This document shows positions 23,049 through 34,740 of a stretch of 64,000 nt of DNA, in pieces. Position numbers and translations under genes: made by a program. The number at the start of each line of letters is the position of its first letter. Position 1 is the first letter of the stretch. The notes beneath the pieces are model-generated. The model saw nothing but the letters and a program-made list of their open reading frames with translations, did no database searches and had not been told where the DNA came from. The stretch is from assembly GCA_958510875.1 (NCBI GenBank), contig OY294068.1, forward strand, positions 152,618,388-152,682,387, in the 5' to 3' direction. This DNA is from Endomychus coccineus. Its lineage: Eukaryota; Arthropoda; Insecta; Coleoptera; Endomychidae.

Positions 23049-25425
23049 GGAAACGGTACGTTTCGCCGGTAACGTTTCGCCTGTAATGTTTCGCCGGGAA
23101 TGTTTCGCCGGGAATGTTTCGCCGGTGGCCCGATTCGCCTGCCTCACGATTCGCCGGTGGGTTCCTTTAGTTATCTCTTCCACAGATATTGTGTACACAA
23201 ATTAAGACACCAGCAAGAAACAACAAGAAAAAAAACCATGAAGCAGAGTGAAGGTGGATAAATAAGTATAATTAAGCTTGTATAACAACGTTAATGTCTT
23301 TTTCCCAGTAATCTTACTAGGTAGAACGAATTGCAAGCCCAAAATCAGATTAAAGTTGAGAAACTTTTTATTGTACTTTGAAGGGTTGTCGGATTAACCG
23401 ATAAACAAATGGGGATATCCAACAAATGGTATTAGAGGGCATATAATGTTAAGTCACGCCTACTAAGTCTATCCAGTACCTGCACCATCACCCATTAAGT
23501 GCATCAAAACTTGCAGAATTTTTCTAAAATTATTAGTTACCTTTTGCATCAAGTTTAGTGCAGTGCCAGTCATGGAGACTAAAAGAAGTGGCGAAGACGG
23601 TTTTATGTATATTTTTGATTCTTTAAGTGCAAATGGTGAAAAACAATATTTTCGTTGCCGACGAAGAGATATACAATGTAAAGCGAGAGTGCACTTTTCA
23701 TTAGATAATGAAATAATTTAAAAAGTTGGACATCACGTACATGATGCTTCAGCCGCCAAAGTAGAGGTAAATATAATATGTTTTAATTTATTATATACTT
23801 GTAAAATCCTTCCATTTTTAAATGAGTGATTTATCATGAAATCTTATCTAGATAATTTAATTCATCTTTATTTCATAAATTTAGGTGTCCAAAATGGTTA
23901 CATCCCTCAAAAAGAGAGCAGTTGAAAGCCAAGAAACTGCTACTGTGATCATAAATAACTGTCAACAAACACTTACCATTTCTGCAACCGGAATTTGCCC
24001 ATCTGATCGAAGTTTAAGGATGCAAATAAAAAGAGCACGGAAGGTAATCAATCATGCCCCCGTTGCACCTAATTCTTTGGAAGAACTAGAAATTCCTCAA
24101 GAATATAAAGAGTACTCCACAGACGGTGGCAACACAACAGAACGTTTTTTACTAGCAGACAATTACCCAGAATTACCACGCTTATTAATATTTGGGAGAT
24201 GCCGAGGAATCGACATTTTAAAAACATCATCTAGGTGGTATGTTGATGGCACCTTTAGCGTTGCACCGACGTTATTTGCCCAGGTGTTTGTTATAATGGG
24301 TGAAAAGTATGGAGGCATCCATCCTTGCGTGTATATACTTTTACCGGATAAAAGACAGAGAACTTATGAAAAAATGCTCCAAATGCTGATCGAGTTAGAG
24401 CCTCTATTAAATCCATCAAGAGTGTCAGTCAATGTTGAGCTTGCAATACACAATGCTTTCCGTGCAATATTTCCAGGAATGTCTATTGATGGATGCTTTT
24501 TCCACCTTGTGAAAAATTTGAAAAAAGTTATTGGACAAGAACACTTAACAAGGTTTGTAGTAACTTTACAAAAACAAAAAAAAATTAACTTTTTTATTTA
24601 TATTTATATATATTTTATTTTAGAGAATATCGAAATAATGGAGATTTTGCGTTACAAGTTGGAATGATCACTTCATTAGCCTTTGTGCCTGTTCCAAATC
24701 TAAGTGATTCATTCGACTTACTCTATGATCATCTGGAAGAAGCGTTATTGCCTGTTGCAAACTGGTTTGAAACAAATTATTTGGGAGCTCGCAATAGGAG
24801 GGGAAATGGCAGACGTATTCCAAATTTTCCACCAGAAACTTGGAACTTCCATAATCGGGTTTTGAATGCAATAGAGGTAAAATAATGTAACCAAAATTAT
24901 TAAAAATAATTAAAGATGTGCTTTTTAGAAAACTAACAATATAGTAGAGGCTGCGCACAAAAGAATTCAAGCACAACTGGGCTCGCAGCACCCCACAATT
25001 TGGAAATTCATTTCAGAACTGAAGAAGATTCAAAAAAGTAGAGACATTTTTTACGAAAAGTTAGTTGCTGGAAATGAACCCAATAAAAAAAAGACGTTTA
25101 TATTATGACAGACCGACAGATTCTCACAATTGTAGAAGATTTTAATAACAGAAATATTTTAGATTATTTGCGAGGGTTAGCTCACAATTTTGAAATGATC
25201 TAAAGTACAGTTTTTTATAACACTTTTGTACATAACATATTTTCTGTAAAATATATTTTCTAAGATATTTTCAAATTAAATACTTGTGTAGAAATGAGTT
25301 ATTTCATAAATGCACTGCTGGCGAAACTTTACCGGTGAAAAATTCCCGGCGAAACGTACCTGTCGGCGAATCGACACCGGCGAAACGTTACCGGCGAAAT
25401 GTTGGCGGCGAAACGTACCCTATCC
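23049..25425 (+). mobile_element. Mutator-like element (MULE) with GTTTCGCCGG-repeat TIRs
   Basis: Flanked by the perfect 9-bp direct repeat ACAAATATC (23040-23048 and 25426-25434), the duplication size expected of MULEs. The ends are inverted repeats of about 110-120 bp built from degenerate repeats of a GTTTCGCCGG-type word (23060-23163, and inverted at 25317-25420). The first 19 bases of the two ends match with a few mismatches. It encodes a spliced MULE transposase on the plus strand and is nested in a mariner. Confidence 0.85.
23572..25200 (+). pseudogene. MULE transposase (FLYWCH plus MULE domain), spliced, disabled
   Basis: Exon 1 (23572-23766) starts METKRSGEDGF and carries a FLYWCH-type zinc finger (YFRCRRRDIQC, then HHVHDA) with an internal TAA. 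Exon 2 (23885-24552) holds the MULE core: SRWYVDGTF (first Asp), AQVFVIMGE, HPCVYILLPDK, then RVSVNVELAIHNAF where the family normally has a second Asp, and DGCFFHLVKNLKK. Exon 3 (24624-24876) and exon 4 (from 24929) give ANWFETNYLG, RFNNRVLN-type and EAAHKRIQAQLG segments. A frameshift near 25090 precedes ILDYLRGLAHN. Introns are short GT..AG. The loss of an Asp, the stop and the frameshift indicate an inactive enzyme. Confidence 0.85.
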
Positions 25426-25640
25426 ACAAATATCGCCCGCTATGTGGATCTCCTTCGTAAAAATATGTACTAATCAAATGCCACGCCAAACGTTAAAACC
25501 GAAGTGTTCTTAGTTTTCAATCGAATTGACATAATGTAGAGTTTCTGTATCACAAAAATGGTAACTTATTGGGCTCACCGTTACTAACAAAGCGGCTTTC
25601 TTCCGTTCACAATGATGCTGTAAAAACCGATTTTGATTGA

Positions 25641-26090
25641 TCTCTAAGTTTTATATCACTTCGCAACATAATTAATTCTTCGTTGTTGATGTTGATCTGA
25701 CAAGTGTTCTGAGTTGTAGAGTTTATTATCCATTTTCTTTAAAAACTTTTCGTACCGAACCGTATTTAAAATTCAACTCACGAGGATTCAAACATCAAGA
25801 ATATTATTAACAAATTTGTTTTTCCAAGTTAAACTAACCTGTACTGACCTAACAACTCACAATTCTTGAAATCATCCATTTCAACATAAAATAGCAACCT
25901 ACATTAGTTTTATTCATACACAGATCTCAACGTACCGATGCCAAAAGATAATGTTGATGAATAGGTAGTTGAACATCATTAAACAAATCGTGATTAATAA
26001 TTGTTACTCTTCCGGAATGATAAATTAGATCCTACAAGTTAGCTAACAACGCAGTCTTTCCTACAATAAAACAAGGTTATTCTAATGTTG
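25641..26090. other. Unassigned spacer
   Basis: No recognised feature. May include the decayed 5' part of the mariner transposase preceding it on the minus strand. Confidence 0.25.
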
Positions 26091-26094
26091 ATAT

Positions 26095-26388
26095 CAGATA
26101 TATGCGGCCACCCACTACTAAAATTTCAAAATTTCTTAGTAATTTAGGTATTGAAACTCAGGATAACTCAGCTGAGCTTATTAAAAATAATAAAAATAAA
26201 TTATCCGATGAAGAGATATGTAGGGCTTACAAGTTTACATGTGTCTTGCCCACATACATTGGTTAGACGGGAACCATTAAAAAATGGATCAAAGACCATT
26301 CTCGTAGTTTCATTAATAATAAATTTGATTCTACCTTTGCCGAACATTCAATCATGGAAAACCATAAGATTATCATTGGAGTCATACG
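26095..26388 (+). pseudogene. Penelope-like element GIY-YIG endonuclease fragment
   Basis: In the frame through 26222-26370 I read TYIG, a stop, then TGTIKKWIKDHSRSF and DSTFAEHSIMENHK. The TYIGQTGR..R..EH and FAEH..EENH pattern is the GIY-YIG nuclease region of Penelope-like retroelements. Only this C-terminal piece is present, with an in-frame stop replacing the Gln. Confidence 0.65.
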
Positions 26389-26499
26389 GGGTGTTTCAGG
26401 AAGACCTCCGGCAAATGCAGAAGACAGCAGATTCTACAAAAAAAATCAGATTTTTTCAAATAAGCTATGGTTCTATTTCCTTTTGTTTCGGATATGGGG
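26388..26499. repeat. Solo mariner terminal repeat, same family as 36660-36820
   Basis: Begins CGGGGTGTTTCAGGAAGACC and resembles, in reverse complement, 36680-36820 (GGTGTTTCAAAAAGATCTCC on that strand). It is a mariner-type end without transposase. Confidence 0.55.
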
Positions 26500-27832
26500 A
26501 GAGTGTTGTACCTTGGACCATAATGTACCTCGGACCGCCTAGAATTTCACTATTTGTCGATGCAGTTTCCGTTCACCCATATCGCCGATAGATTACGCAC
26601 TTCCAACCTACAGATGGCGCGAAAGTAATTTAGCCGGTAACGAAGTTCTCCAGAGTTATTTCATATTCGCCGTTCATCGAGTGTGAAAGTAAATATTAAG
26701 CGAATAAAAATCTGTGATCATCTGCGTACTTTTAAAGGGTAAGTAATTTGTGTTATGTTATTTTGTTACAACATTTCCTTCTTCTTGCGCATGTGTGAAT
26801 AGTTATTGCATATATTAAGTTTTATTGTTTATTTAACCTAACAAACTGTTTCATTGTAAAAATTGTACCTTGGTCCATGTGCAGCAGTTGTACCTTGGAC
26901 CGGTCCAAGGTACAACACGTTTGTAAGTGTTGATAAAAGCCTTTGTAAAGGTGGCCTTCCTAGTGGCAAGTCGCGTGTTCTTACGGATACGCCAGAAAAA
27001 GAGGAGCTGGAGCGAAAGCGAGATCTTAAAGCTGTTAAAAAGGTTACCAAAAATTTGTCAATAACGAAACGAAAGAAAGTTAGCCAGAACGAAAAGAAAG
27101 AACTTGATTCTTCTGAAAGTGAGTCAGCTCCCTCGTTGTCTTCTGGAGAATATGAAACCTTGGAGGATATTATTTCTGAAGACACAGAATGGTTGGAAAT
27201 TGATAGTTTGCAACAGTTGAATGAAGACAATGAATTTCATGTAGGTGATTTCGCACTAGTGAAGATGGCAGGAAAGAAATCAATAAGCTTTTATGTTGCT
27301 GAAATCGTAAGGTTCGGTAATAATAATGAACTTATATACTTACGCGGAATCAACAAATGTAATAAATTTGTGAATGATTCTGCAGAGACTTACGATTTTT
27401 GTGCTTCTGATTTAGTGTGTAAACTACCTCAACCAAAAACCGTAAAAGGCACTGCTCGGCGTAGCGCATTATTGTATTTTGAGGTCAACTTTGACGGCTA
27501 TAATGTCAACAAATTTCTAAAGTGTTTGTGGTATTGTCAGTCGTTAAATATTAAACCAAGTACCTACTATTTCTTTAGTTTTTTTTTGGACCAAGGTACA
27601 ATCGGTTGTGGACCGAAGTACATTACTAGTTTGTACCTCGGACCGATTTGCATTACTCATTAGAAAGTGTGATTCTGAGTTTTTGGTTTAATCTATCCAG
27701 GTCTGGATGGAATAAATTGATGAATCAAAGTCACAACTACTCTATTTTTTCAAAAAACATGCAAAAAACTCGCAAACAGAAAAGTTTCGGCGCCATTTAT
27801 AAAAAGTGGACCAAGGTACAACACTCTCCCTA
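26500..27832 (+). mobile_element. Pogo/Tigger-like nonautonomous element
   Basis: Inverted ends GAGAGTGTTGTACCTTGGACCA (left 26499-26520, right inverted 27809-27831), with TA next to both ends as expected for pogo. Additional copies of the TTGTACCTTGGACC word lie inside (26864-26915, inverted and direct at 27588-27645), some forming a head-to-head palindrome. The interior encodes only the C-terminal part of a transposase, so it must rely on a complete relative for movement. Confidence 0.7.
26863..27513 (+). CDS. Transposase C-terminal-domain ORF (truncated pogo-like)
   Basis: A long uninterrupted plus-strand frame (to 27663). After residues derived from the internal terminal-motif copies come VDKSLCKGGLPSGKSRVLTDTP, an acidic Ser-rich stretch, then VGDFALVKMAGKKSISFYVAEI, YLRGINKCNKFV and FCASDLVCKLPQP, ending near LLYFEVNFDGYNVN. 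From memory, this resembles the C-terminal region of insect pogo/Tigger-type transposases, where a GDFVLVKF..KK..YFVG.. domain follows the DDE core. The helix-turn-helix and DDE catalytic domains are absent. The open frame over about 200 codons is notable in a deletion derivative; it may encode a domain that binds ends or represses, but that is inference. Confidence 0.6.
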
Positions 27833-27839
27833 CAGAGCA

Positions 27840-28745
27840 AGACGTTAAATTTGATTAAAAAAAACGAAATTTTGCTGTAGCTCCTATGCAGTTAAGGATA
27901 TCTCGTTGAAATCTGGTAATCGGATTTCAGAGAACGGCGAATAAGATGGCTTTAGTTTTTGAATATGCGGTACAGGGCGCTGGGTGCGTGACTATTCGGC
28001 GATTCTTTTAGGCTTAACTTTTTTGAAAATTATTTTTTCTTTCTTTGTACTTTTTCCTGGTTTACAATTTTATTGCAAACAAATAAAGTATTAATGTTGA
28101 GATTCCCAAAATCTCACCATTTCGAGTTAAACGCGTTTAAATGAACAACAAAACTCATTAACTAATTTACTTACTACAAAAAATGTGTCAAAAATAACAA
28201 TGAATCTTCAAATAAATAGGAATAGTTCGAATTTCATAACATGTGCCTCACATTTTCACGCATGCACAAGTTGATCCGCTTTTGTAAAGAAAACATTGTT
28301 CGTTCCAAAGTTTCTGGATCATTTAACAGCTCGTTGAAAGTATTTATTATTCGTTGTCTCAAGTCACCTAATGTATTTACTTCGTTAAAATAAACTTTGA
28401 TTCACCTAGCTCCACAAAAAAAATCCAGCGGATTAAGATCTTGCGGGCCAACGAATAGGAAGCATCCGTTCCGCGACCAATCCATCGTCCGGGAAAGTTT
28501 TCTGTTAACCATAAGCGCACGGATCTTAGATGAGGTGGATTCCCATCTTGCATGTAAAAATATCTTCCCTAGCATCAAGTGGTATATTCTCTCTTAACAA
28601 TTGTAAATGTCTTTTTCCCTTCAAGGTATTTTTAAAACTCGAAATGCCGATCATCGCTGCCCACACGTTAATTCAGAATGGATTTCATCCCGTAATGGCT
28701 GATTGTATTCAATATTTTTTAACTATTTGAAATTCTCTAGATAGT
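27840..28745 (-). mobile_element. 5'-truncated mariner-like element
   Basis: One terminal repeat (about 27860-28160) with AAATTTTGCTGTAGCTCC is shared with the ends of the element at 33598-34740. It is followed on the minus strand by transposase pieces: LNPLDFF, YFNEVNTLGDLRQRIINTFN, MQDGNPPH-like residues (28520-28560) and LWLTENFP-like residues. Several frame breaks. The N-terminal half and second terminus are missing. Confidence 0.65.
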
Positions 28746-29370
28746 TTCACTTCAAAATGTGTCAGGACTAAAACATAATCGAAAAAATCCGCTAGATAAT
28801 AATTTCACTCGGTTGAAATGGATATTCATAGAGCACCAACATTGAAGCTTGTTATTTCATACAAGGTATGTTGTTTTCATATAATCCACTCTGGATTGAG
28901 TTCTTTTTTATATTTTTTATTTTAATGAATTCATGCTAATTTTGTATGCTTTAGTGAGTACCACACCAAAGATTGATACTATTCTTATACCGTGTTAACG
29001 CGAAATATGAAATAAACTCAGTTTCTCTGAGGATTATGACATACGAAGCCGCTTGTCGACAAACCGCATGCTACGAGACATTGTGCAGTTCTGATGAGGT
29101 CGCGGGTATTTTCAATCGTTTATCATCAGCTGTGAGGCAGCTTACAGACATCTTGCTAAAGGCAACTGACATTCCAAGGCCCCTGGCTCCATGTTTGATG
29201 TAGACGTCCGCGGTTTCAAGTAGGACCCGATCCCATGAATGTTGACGAAAATGCCCGAGTGTACATGCACTAATAAAGAGCAAGAAACATCAATCGATAA
29301 CAACCTAGTATGCCCTGGAATATATTAAAATTCAAAAAAGTAGGCAATGCAAAATTCAACAATGTAACGA
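28746..29370. other. Unassigned interval
   Basis: No gene or repeat recognised. Confidence 0.3.
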
Positions 29371-29374
29371 TGAC

Positions 29375-29460
29375 CTTGTAGCTTGGAGTTTCAAACCTAC
29401 CTTATAGGAAGCAATACAGGTGTGATCCAACCGGCTGAGCTACCTTAGCTGTTACAGCAA
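29375..29460 (-). repeat. tRNA-derived SINE head
   Basis: The minus strand has TAGCTCAGCCGG, a perfect A box (TRGYNNANNNGG), and 37 bases further GGTTTGAAACTCC, close to a B box. This is internal RNA polymerase III promoter architecture. The acceptor arms do not pair as in a real tRNA, so I call it a tRNA-derived SINE remnant. A second B-box-like GATTTGAATCC lies on the plus strand near 29527-29537. Confidence 0.5.
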
Positions 29461-29774
29461 CAATATTCGGTATATCAAGTGTTAATGCGCTCGCCGCTAG
29501 GTGGGCTACCATAGGGTTTGATGCGATTTGAATCCGCAGACGCTATAAAGTTCACCCACACATAGTCTACTAGAGTGGCCCCATGATGTGGAATTTGTCA
29601 TTTGAATAAAATTCAAAATTACGTTACTAGCGTTATTATTATTCTGCATGTATTGGTTAGATACTTTCTAGACGTGTATCACATTTTGTTGTTTATTAAC
29701 GCACTAGGAAGTAAACAACTTGTGGCTTCTCGCCCTGTCGCTTAATTTGAAAACCAGAACTAAAAACTTCGCCT

Positions 29775-31470
29775 TATTTTTATTATTATTGAGGGTTGGG
29801 GCGAGAGTTTGGGGGGGTGGTGCATTGCGGTCTCTTAATGCCTAGGTCAAAATTTCTGTACCCCGTGTTACATGACATCTAGTGGAGTGATTCCCACTCA
29901 CGACTTACACTCAGCTACCATTCGTGAGTGTGCAACATGCTCCCTCAGGTAAACGATTCCAGAAGAGGTAAGAGAGTTTCTGCATCTTCAGAGATCAGTG
30001 TTACGCATCTGCCCAAAATGTGCATCGATGTTTTGTTTTTTCGTATGTACCACTGTTACAAAGGCGAATCGCCAAGATTCATTCTGTGGAGGTGATAATC
30101 GAACGGTTCGTATCCTGTTAGTATTTGTGTCAGCAGTTTGGTATCGATTCTAACCATATTCCCAACTAGCTGAGACCAGTCCTTCCAGAAGTACGGTACA
30201 ATCAGTGCTTTCGACTCCCTCCAAGCGTTCACTAGTTGCCACTCTTCCGAGTGTTGTGCTCTCCAGTAGTAAACTGTGTCTCTTTGATGTTACTCTTCGA
30301 GGTTCTCACCGTTGGTTCGGATCCTATTAGTGGTTTTCAGCCCCCAGTTTTGCAAGATCATCGACCATTTTGTTTCCCCTCATTACAGTATGACTGAGAA
30401 CCCAGATTAGGACAGGCTTGCCTTTGCCTTCGCTAAGATTGTATAGCGTGTTGATGTACTTCCAAACTAGCTTCGATGTTATTCTCATGCTATTCAGCGC
30501 AGTGAGCGCTTCTTTGCTGTAGGTGCATATGCTGATGTGAATTCGCGTTTTACCCTTCAGCGTTCCATATTATGGTGTTTGGGCTGAGGCCACAGTTGTT
30601 ATCAATAGCTCTTCTGCGCAACCAGAAGGCTCCTAGGTATTTACCTTCAATCACCTGACCTGCTATAGTCAGTTCTCTGGTGAATATTGTCTTGTTCTTT
30701 CTAGTGAAAACTACAATTTCTGTTTTCTTAGGATTAATCTTCAACCTTTTGTCCTTGCACCATTTACTTGTTGCACCCAGTGCTATTTACATTAAAATAG
30801 TTCAGAAATATTCCTCTATCAATTATGAGTATATCGTTGGGATACCCAATCACGTGACAGCCTAGGTTGACCACTCTCCTCAATCCATCATCGACCACTA
30901 TGTTCCAGATAGTTGGTGAGAATACTTCCCCCTGTGAGCATCCGTTTTCCACATTTATCTTCGGGTTGCATCTGGAGACTTGTTTTCCAGCATGTCCTGA
31001 ATCCAAGTCTTTACTAGATTAGGAGCTCCTTCAACCTCAAGGGGCGCAAATACTTTCGATGGGGGTATCGTTGATGGCGCTTATGTCTAAGAAGGGTCAC
31101 ACCGCATAACCTCTCTCTTCTAACTGGTTTTCAATGAGAGATTCATGTTCAATACTTCTTTTTTGATGAACCGATCGATAAGTCTTTTTAAGGTCTTCAG
31201 CATTGAGGACATTGGGCAGATAGGTTTGAAGTCCATTCTGTTGGTGGCATTCTTTTTTTTTATTGTTTTAGGAGTGCAAACTTCTTCAGACATGCGCCAT
31301 GCACGCGGAATGTGTGCTTTAACTAGACTATTCCTAGAGAGTATCACGAAGGAGTCAACGATCTCTCCCAGTTCCTTAGAATACAAGAACGGGAGAGTGT
31401 CGTCCACTCCAGACGACTAGTATGGACTGAAGGGTCCAATCGTCCACCTGACATTCACCGGCGAAACGAT
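29775..31470 (-). pseudogene. I/R1-type non-LTR retrotransposon 3' half with RNase H
   Basis: Minus-strand remnants in order. 31407-31120 has the RT start (HIPRAWRMSEEVCTPK, then MDFKPICPMSSMLKTLKRLIDR). 31006-30764 has the palm (GCSQGEVFSPTIWNIVVDDGLRR and GYPNDILIID, a decayed YADD box). 30744-30550 has the thumb (KINPKKTEIVVFTRK). Next is an RNase H domain in the antisense of 30330-30540 (SKEALTALNS, SKLVWKYINTLYNLS, VLIWVLSHTVMRGNKMVDDLAKLGAE). Then comes a C-terminal segment near 30040-30240 with YHLHRMNLGDSP. The tail near 29775-29795 is CAATAATAATAA-like. Many breaks. RNase H after RT points to the I/R1 group. Confidence 0.8.
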
Positions 31471-31494
31471 ACTGCAGATGAGCTCCCAGTCGCA

Positions 31495-31985
31495 TTTAAA
31501 ACATGAAATAATTCATATTCAGTCTAAGATGTGATGACTGTGATACCTTGTATATAGGACAAATTGCACGGACTTCGATTGTAAGATTTAACGAACATCT
31601 GAGAAGCTCCAGACTCAAAAACAGGACTCTCATGCCTGAATCATCTATTGGAACATAACCACAATTTCACCCTTAATCTCGATATTTTACGAATTCAAGA
31701 GAAAGGACATGAACTCAATATTCTTGAATCCGTAAAAATTTTAAAACATTCAAAACTCATTAGGAAAATAATATTGAATGATCAAATTAATATCTATAAT
31801 TATTAACCACTTGTCAACAATTCTGTAAATAAACTCCCACTCAAACCATTGCCTAGCCCCATCCCTCAATTTGTGACACATTCAGATCGATTCCTAATAT
31901 TGAAGGACATAATTTTAGATTCAGCTCAAGCTGAGCTTCCAGCTTTGAGATAGCCCCTGTGTGATGGAACAATTCGTTAGCATTT
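31495..31985 (+). pseudogene. Penelope-like element C-terminal fragment (GIY-YIG)
   Basis: The plus strand reads CDTLYIGQIARTSIVRFNEH, then LMPESSIGT and a stop, and further on LNILESVKILKHSKLIRKI. CDxxYIGQTxRxxxxRFxEH is the GIY-YIG nuclease signature of Penelope-like elements, and the ILE...I tail also fits. The normal Gln-Thr is Gln-Ile here. The reverse transcriptase part is absent. It lies directly downstream of the non-LTR fragment, with an isolated TTCACCGGCGAAACG word (as in the MULE ends) near 31452. Confidence 0.7.
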
Positions 31986-32960
31986 ATAATTATTAATGAA
32001 ATATTTCAAATTTTGTATAAATTTGAGTTTAAATATCCAACTCCTGAAAGTTAAAATGATTTAACACTTCGTAAACGTCGAAGCCATAGATATTCTTTTT
32101 TTAATACTTTTGTGTGTTTAATTCTCTTACATTGAAATGTATTAAGTATATTTCAATTTATTGCAGATTAAATATTGTATCATAGCTTTAGATTCTAAAT
32201 GAAGGATAACGTTGAGAAATTGTAAATATAGCATTGTGTGAATTGACGACTAAAACAATGAGTGCTCTTCATTCGATGTTGTCAGTATAACATTCCTGGT
32301 TTTCTATCTTGGAGCTGTTATTTCTGTTAGTGACATTTGATTTTGTTAAAACAATTCATTCAGTTATGCAAGGAGATATTGCAGGGAAATTGAAAATCCA
32401 TCCATCGACTTGTTTTTCTTATAGTAAAACGATAAAATGAGACTGGATAATGTAAAAGGCGTCAAGGACGTGAAAAATGTATAACGCCAATAGACGACCA
32501 ATATTTTAGAATTCATCCAATTACTGAATACAAAAGAAGTCAATGTATCTGTTAAACAGTAATAAGGAATATTGAAATCCTTCAACGCTCAGTTGGTTAC
32601 TTATGTGCCACCAATTCTCAACAACTATCGACCTCAATTAACCCTTCAACGACCACGGGTGATCGACAAGACAACACGAATTTGTCTTCAAATAATCTCC
32701 GTATACACGAATATGATCCTTGCTGATATATGTATCACCCTTCACAATAGGGAACTTTAGATATTTATATTCCACTTGGCAAATTCAACGACTTCATATG
32801 GTTGAGTCACAAAAATGTACAAACCCAGGAAAAATTAATTTTTTTCCTGAATCCTTTTGCAATGTCTTAAGTTAGCCCTATATATCATAATGATCCCAGT
32901 GAGATATGGTGCAAATGCCCTCTTCCCCTTAATAAACAATAAATAAACTATTTAATAAAC
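31986..32960. other. Unassigned AT-rich interval
   Basis: No recognised gene, RNA or repeat family. Confidence 0.3.
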
Positions 32961-33360
32961 AAATTGAATAACTCGAAAACTGTTAATGCTTTTGTGGTTA
33001 AAATCACATACAGAGGTTTTTTGGGTTGCTGATTACGAATATGAAGTCAAAAATACCAAATTGTGGATAGCCGGAAGTAAAGCTCATTGTGTTCAATTTT
33101 TATATGAAAAATTTAATAACGCGATAACTGTTTGTGCTTTCTTGTTGAAATTCACACCCCGGAGGTTTTTGGGATTGCTGATTACGAATTTGATGTGATA
33201 TATCATAGATGGCGCTCGTTTGAAGCACTAGTTTAAAAAGATGTATATTTATCAAATGCACATATTCGTTATTTATTAGTGAAAATTGAAGCTCTGAGGT
33301 TTTCAACTTCACTGAAACTGAATATAAATCCGAAAAATTGCAAATCACAGATGGGGCTAC
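32961..33360. repeat. Degenerate tandem repeat, period ~150 bp
   Basis: The block AATAACGCGATAACTGTTTGTGCTTT followed by GAGGTTTTTGGG and GCTGATTACGAAT occurs at about 32965-33040 and 33110-33195, with a weaker third copy to 33350. Noncoding, likely part of a transposon end. Confidence 0.5.
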
Positions 33361-33597
33361 TAAATTAGTGAAAAATCGGTTATTTCATGGAAAAACGTTA
33401 AGTTATATAAAAATGACATATGACATCAATATTTTTTTCAATGAACATATCACGTAAGATATAACAAATATGCTGTGATAGAAATGTAACTCACAGATGA
33501 TAGACATCAGAAACATACGTTTCGGAAATCGATCTGTGAATTTTGACCAAAAAATCACAAGCAGTTATCTAGTTATTCAATTTGTTACATAAAAATT

Positions 33598-34740
33598 TAG
33601 TTTTAATGAAATTTTGCTGTAGCTCCTGTGCAGTTACAGATATTTGGTTGAAATCTCGTATTCAGGGATTTCAGAGAACGCCAAATAAGACGGTTTAGTT
33701 AGTTTTAGTTTATGCGGTAGAAGGCGCTGAGTGCACGACTTTTCGGCGATTCTCTAACCCTCAAATTTTTTGAGAATATTTTTTTTTGTATCGTGTGCAC
33801 ATTTTTCTGGTTTACAATTTCATTTCAAACAAATAATGTAATCTTGTTGAGGTTCTCAAAATCTCACCGTTTTCGAGAAAAACGCGTTTAAATGAACATG
33901 CGCGATTTCGGTAGTAAGTAAATTTGTTAATAAGTTTTTGTTAAGTCCATTTAAACGTGTTTGTCCGGAAATTCTCGATTCAAGGTATATCTTTGTTAAC
34001 GTCATTAGAGTGGTTAGACAATTTTATATCATTTTGGCTCAAAGCTCATTGGCATACCGACCTTGAAAAGAGCTATTGAAAGTGTAATAATTTAAATCGA
34101 TGTAGTTTCTAAACCAGTCATTCGATTTCAGTAGTAAACTGCAGTTTGTATAGAAGAGAAGGTACGTACTTCCAATTGTCGTATCTATTGGTACACGATA
34201 CTTCTTAATGAAATTGCTAGAGGGCGTAATTTGTAATGATAACGGTTTTATTGATTTTATCCCAAAAACCCATATCATACGGTATAGCTATGACATGATA
34301 ATCGGAAATTAGATTAAATTTGGGAAAAAACTGGAAACCGCAGATCGATATCTTTTTTTGCTTCCAAGTTCGTGAATAACGAGTTTAAATAAACATACGC
34401 GATTTCGGTAGTAAGTAAATTTGTTAATGAATTTTTGTTATGTTCATTTAAACGCGTTTTTCTCGAAACGGTGAAATTTTGAGACCCTCAACAAGGGTAC
34501 AATATTTGTTTGAAATGAAATTGTTAACCAGAAAAAATTGCAAAAAAAAGAAAAAATCATTCTCAAACAAGTTAAGGCTAAAAGAATCGCCGAAAAGTCG
34601 CGCACTCAACGCCCTCTACCGCATAATCCGAAACTAGCTAAGTCGTCTTATTTGACGTCTTCCGAAACCCCCTGAGTACCAGATTTCAACGAAATATCTG
34701 TAACTGCAAAGGAGCTACAGCAAAATTTCGTTGTTGTGCA
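33598..34740. mobile_element. Nonautonomous transposon with ~340-bp TIRs
   Basis: 33598-33930 and 34400-34740 are reverse complements, each starting with AATTTTGCTGTAGCTCC at the tip and reaching GCGATTTCGGTAGTAAGTAA at the inner end. The same end is used by the mariner-like fragment at 27840-28745, which identifies a probable autonomous relative. The 0.45-kb centre has no transposase. A mariner-derived MITE-like element. Confidence 0.75.

Larger units (their letters stand above)
22660..25640 (-). pseudogene. Mariner-like transposase, split by a MULE insertion
   Basis: Minus-strand remnant. The upstream half (about 25640-25435) shows FGFNVWRGI and FYEGDPHSGRYL-type residues. The downstream half (23039-22660) continues FLQ.QLPVLLE, HVFEHDGAPPYKAKI, PLDFL and LRKASV.EVRRRLDKLLEVGG. 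The two halves meet exactly at the 9-bp duplication flanking the MULE at 23049-25425. Removing the MULE and one duplication restores the local reading frame across the junction. Other stops and frameshifts show the mariner was already old. Motifs are those of the DDxD core and C-terminal tail. Confidence 0.75.
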
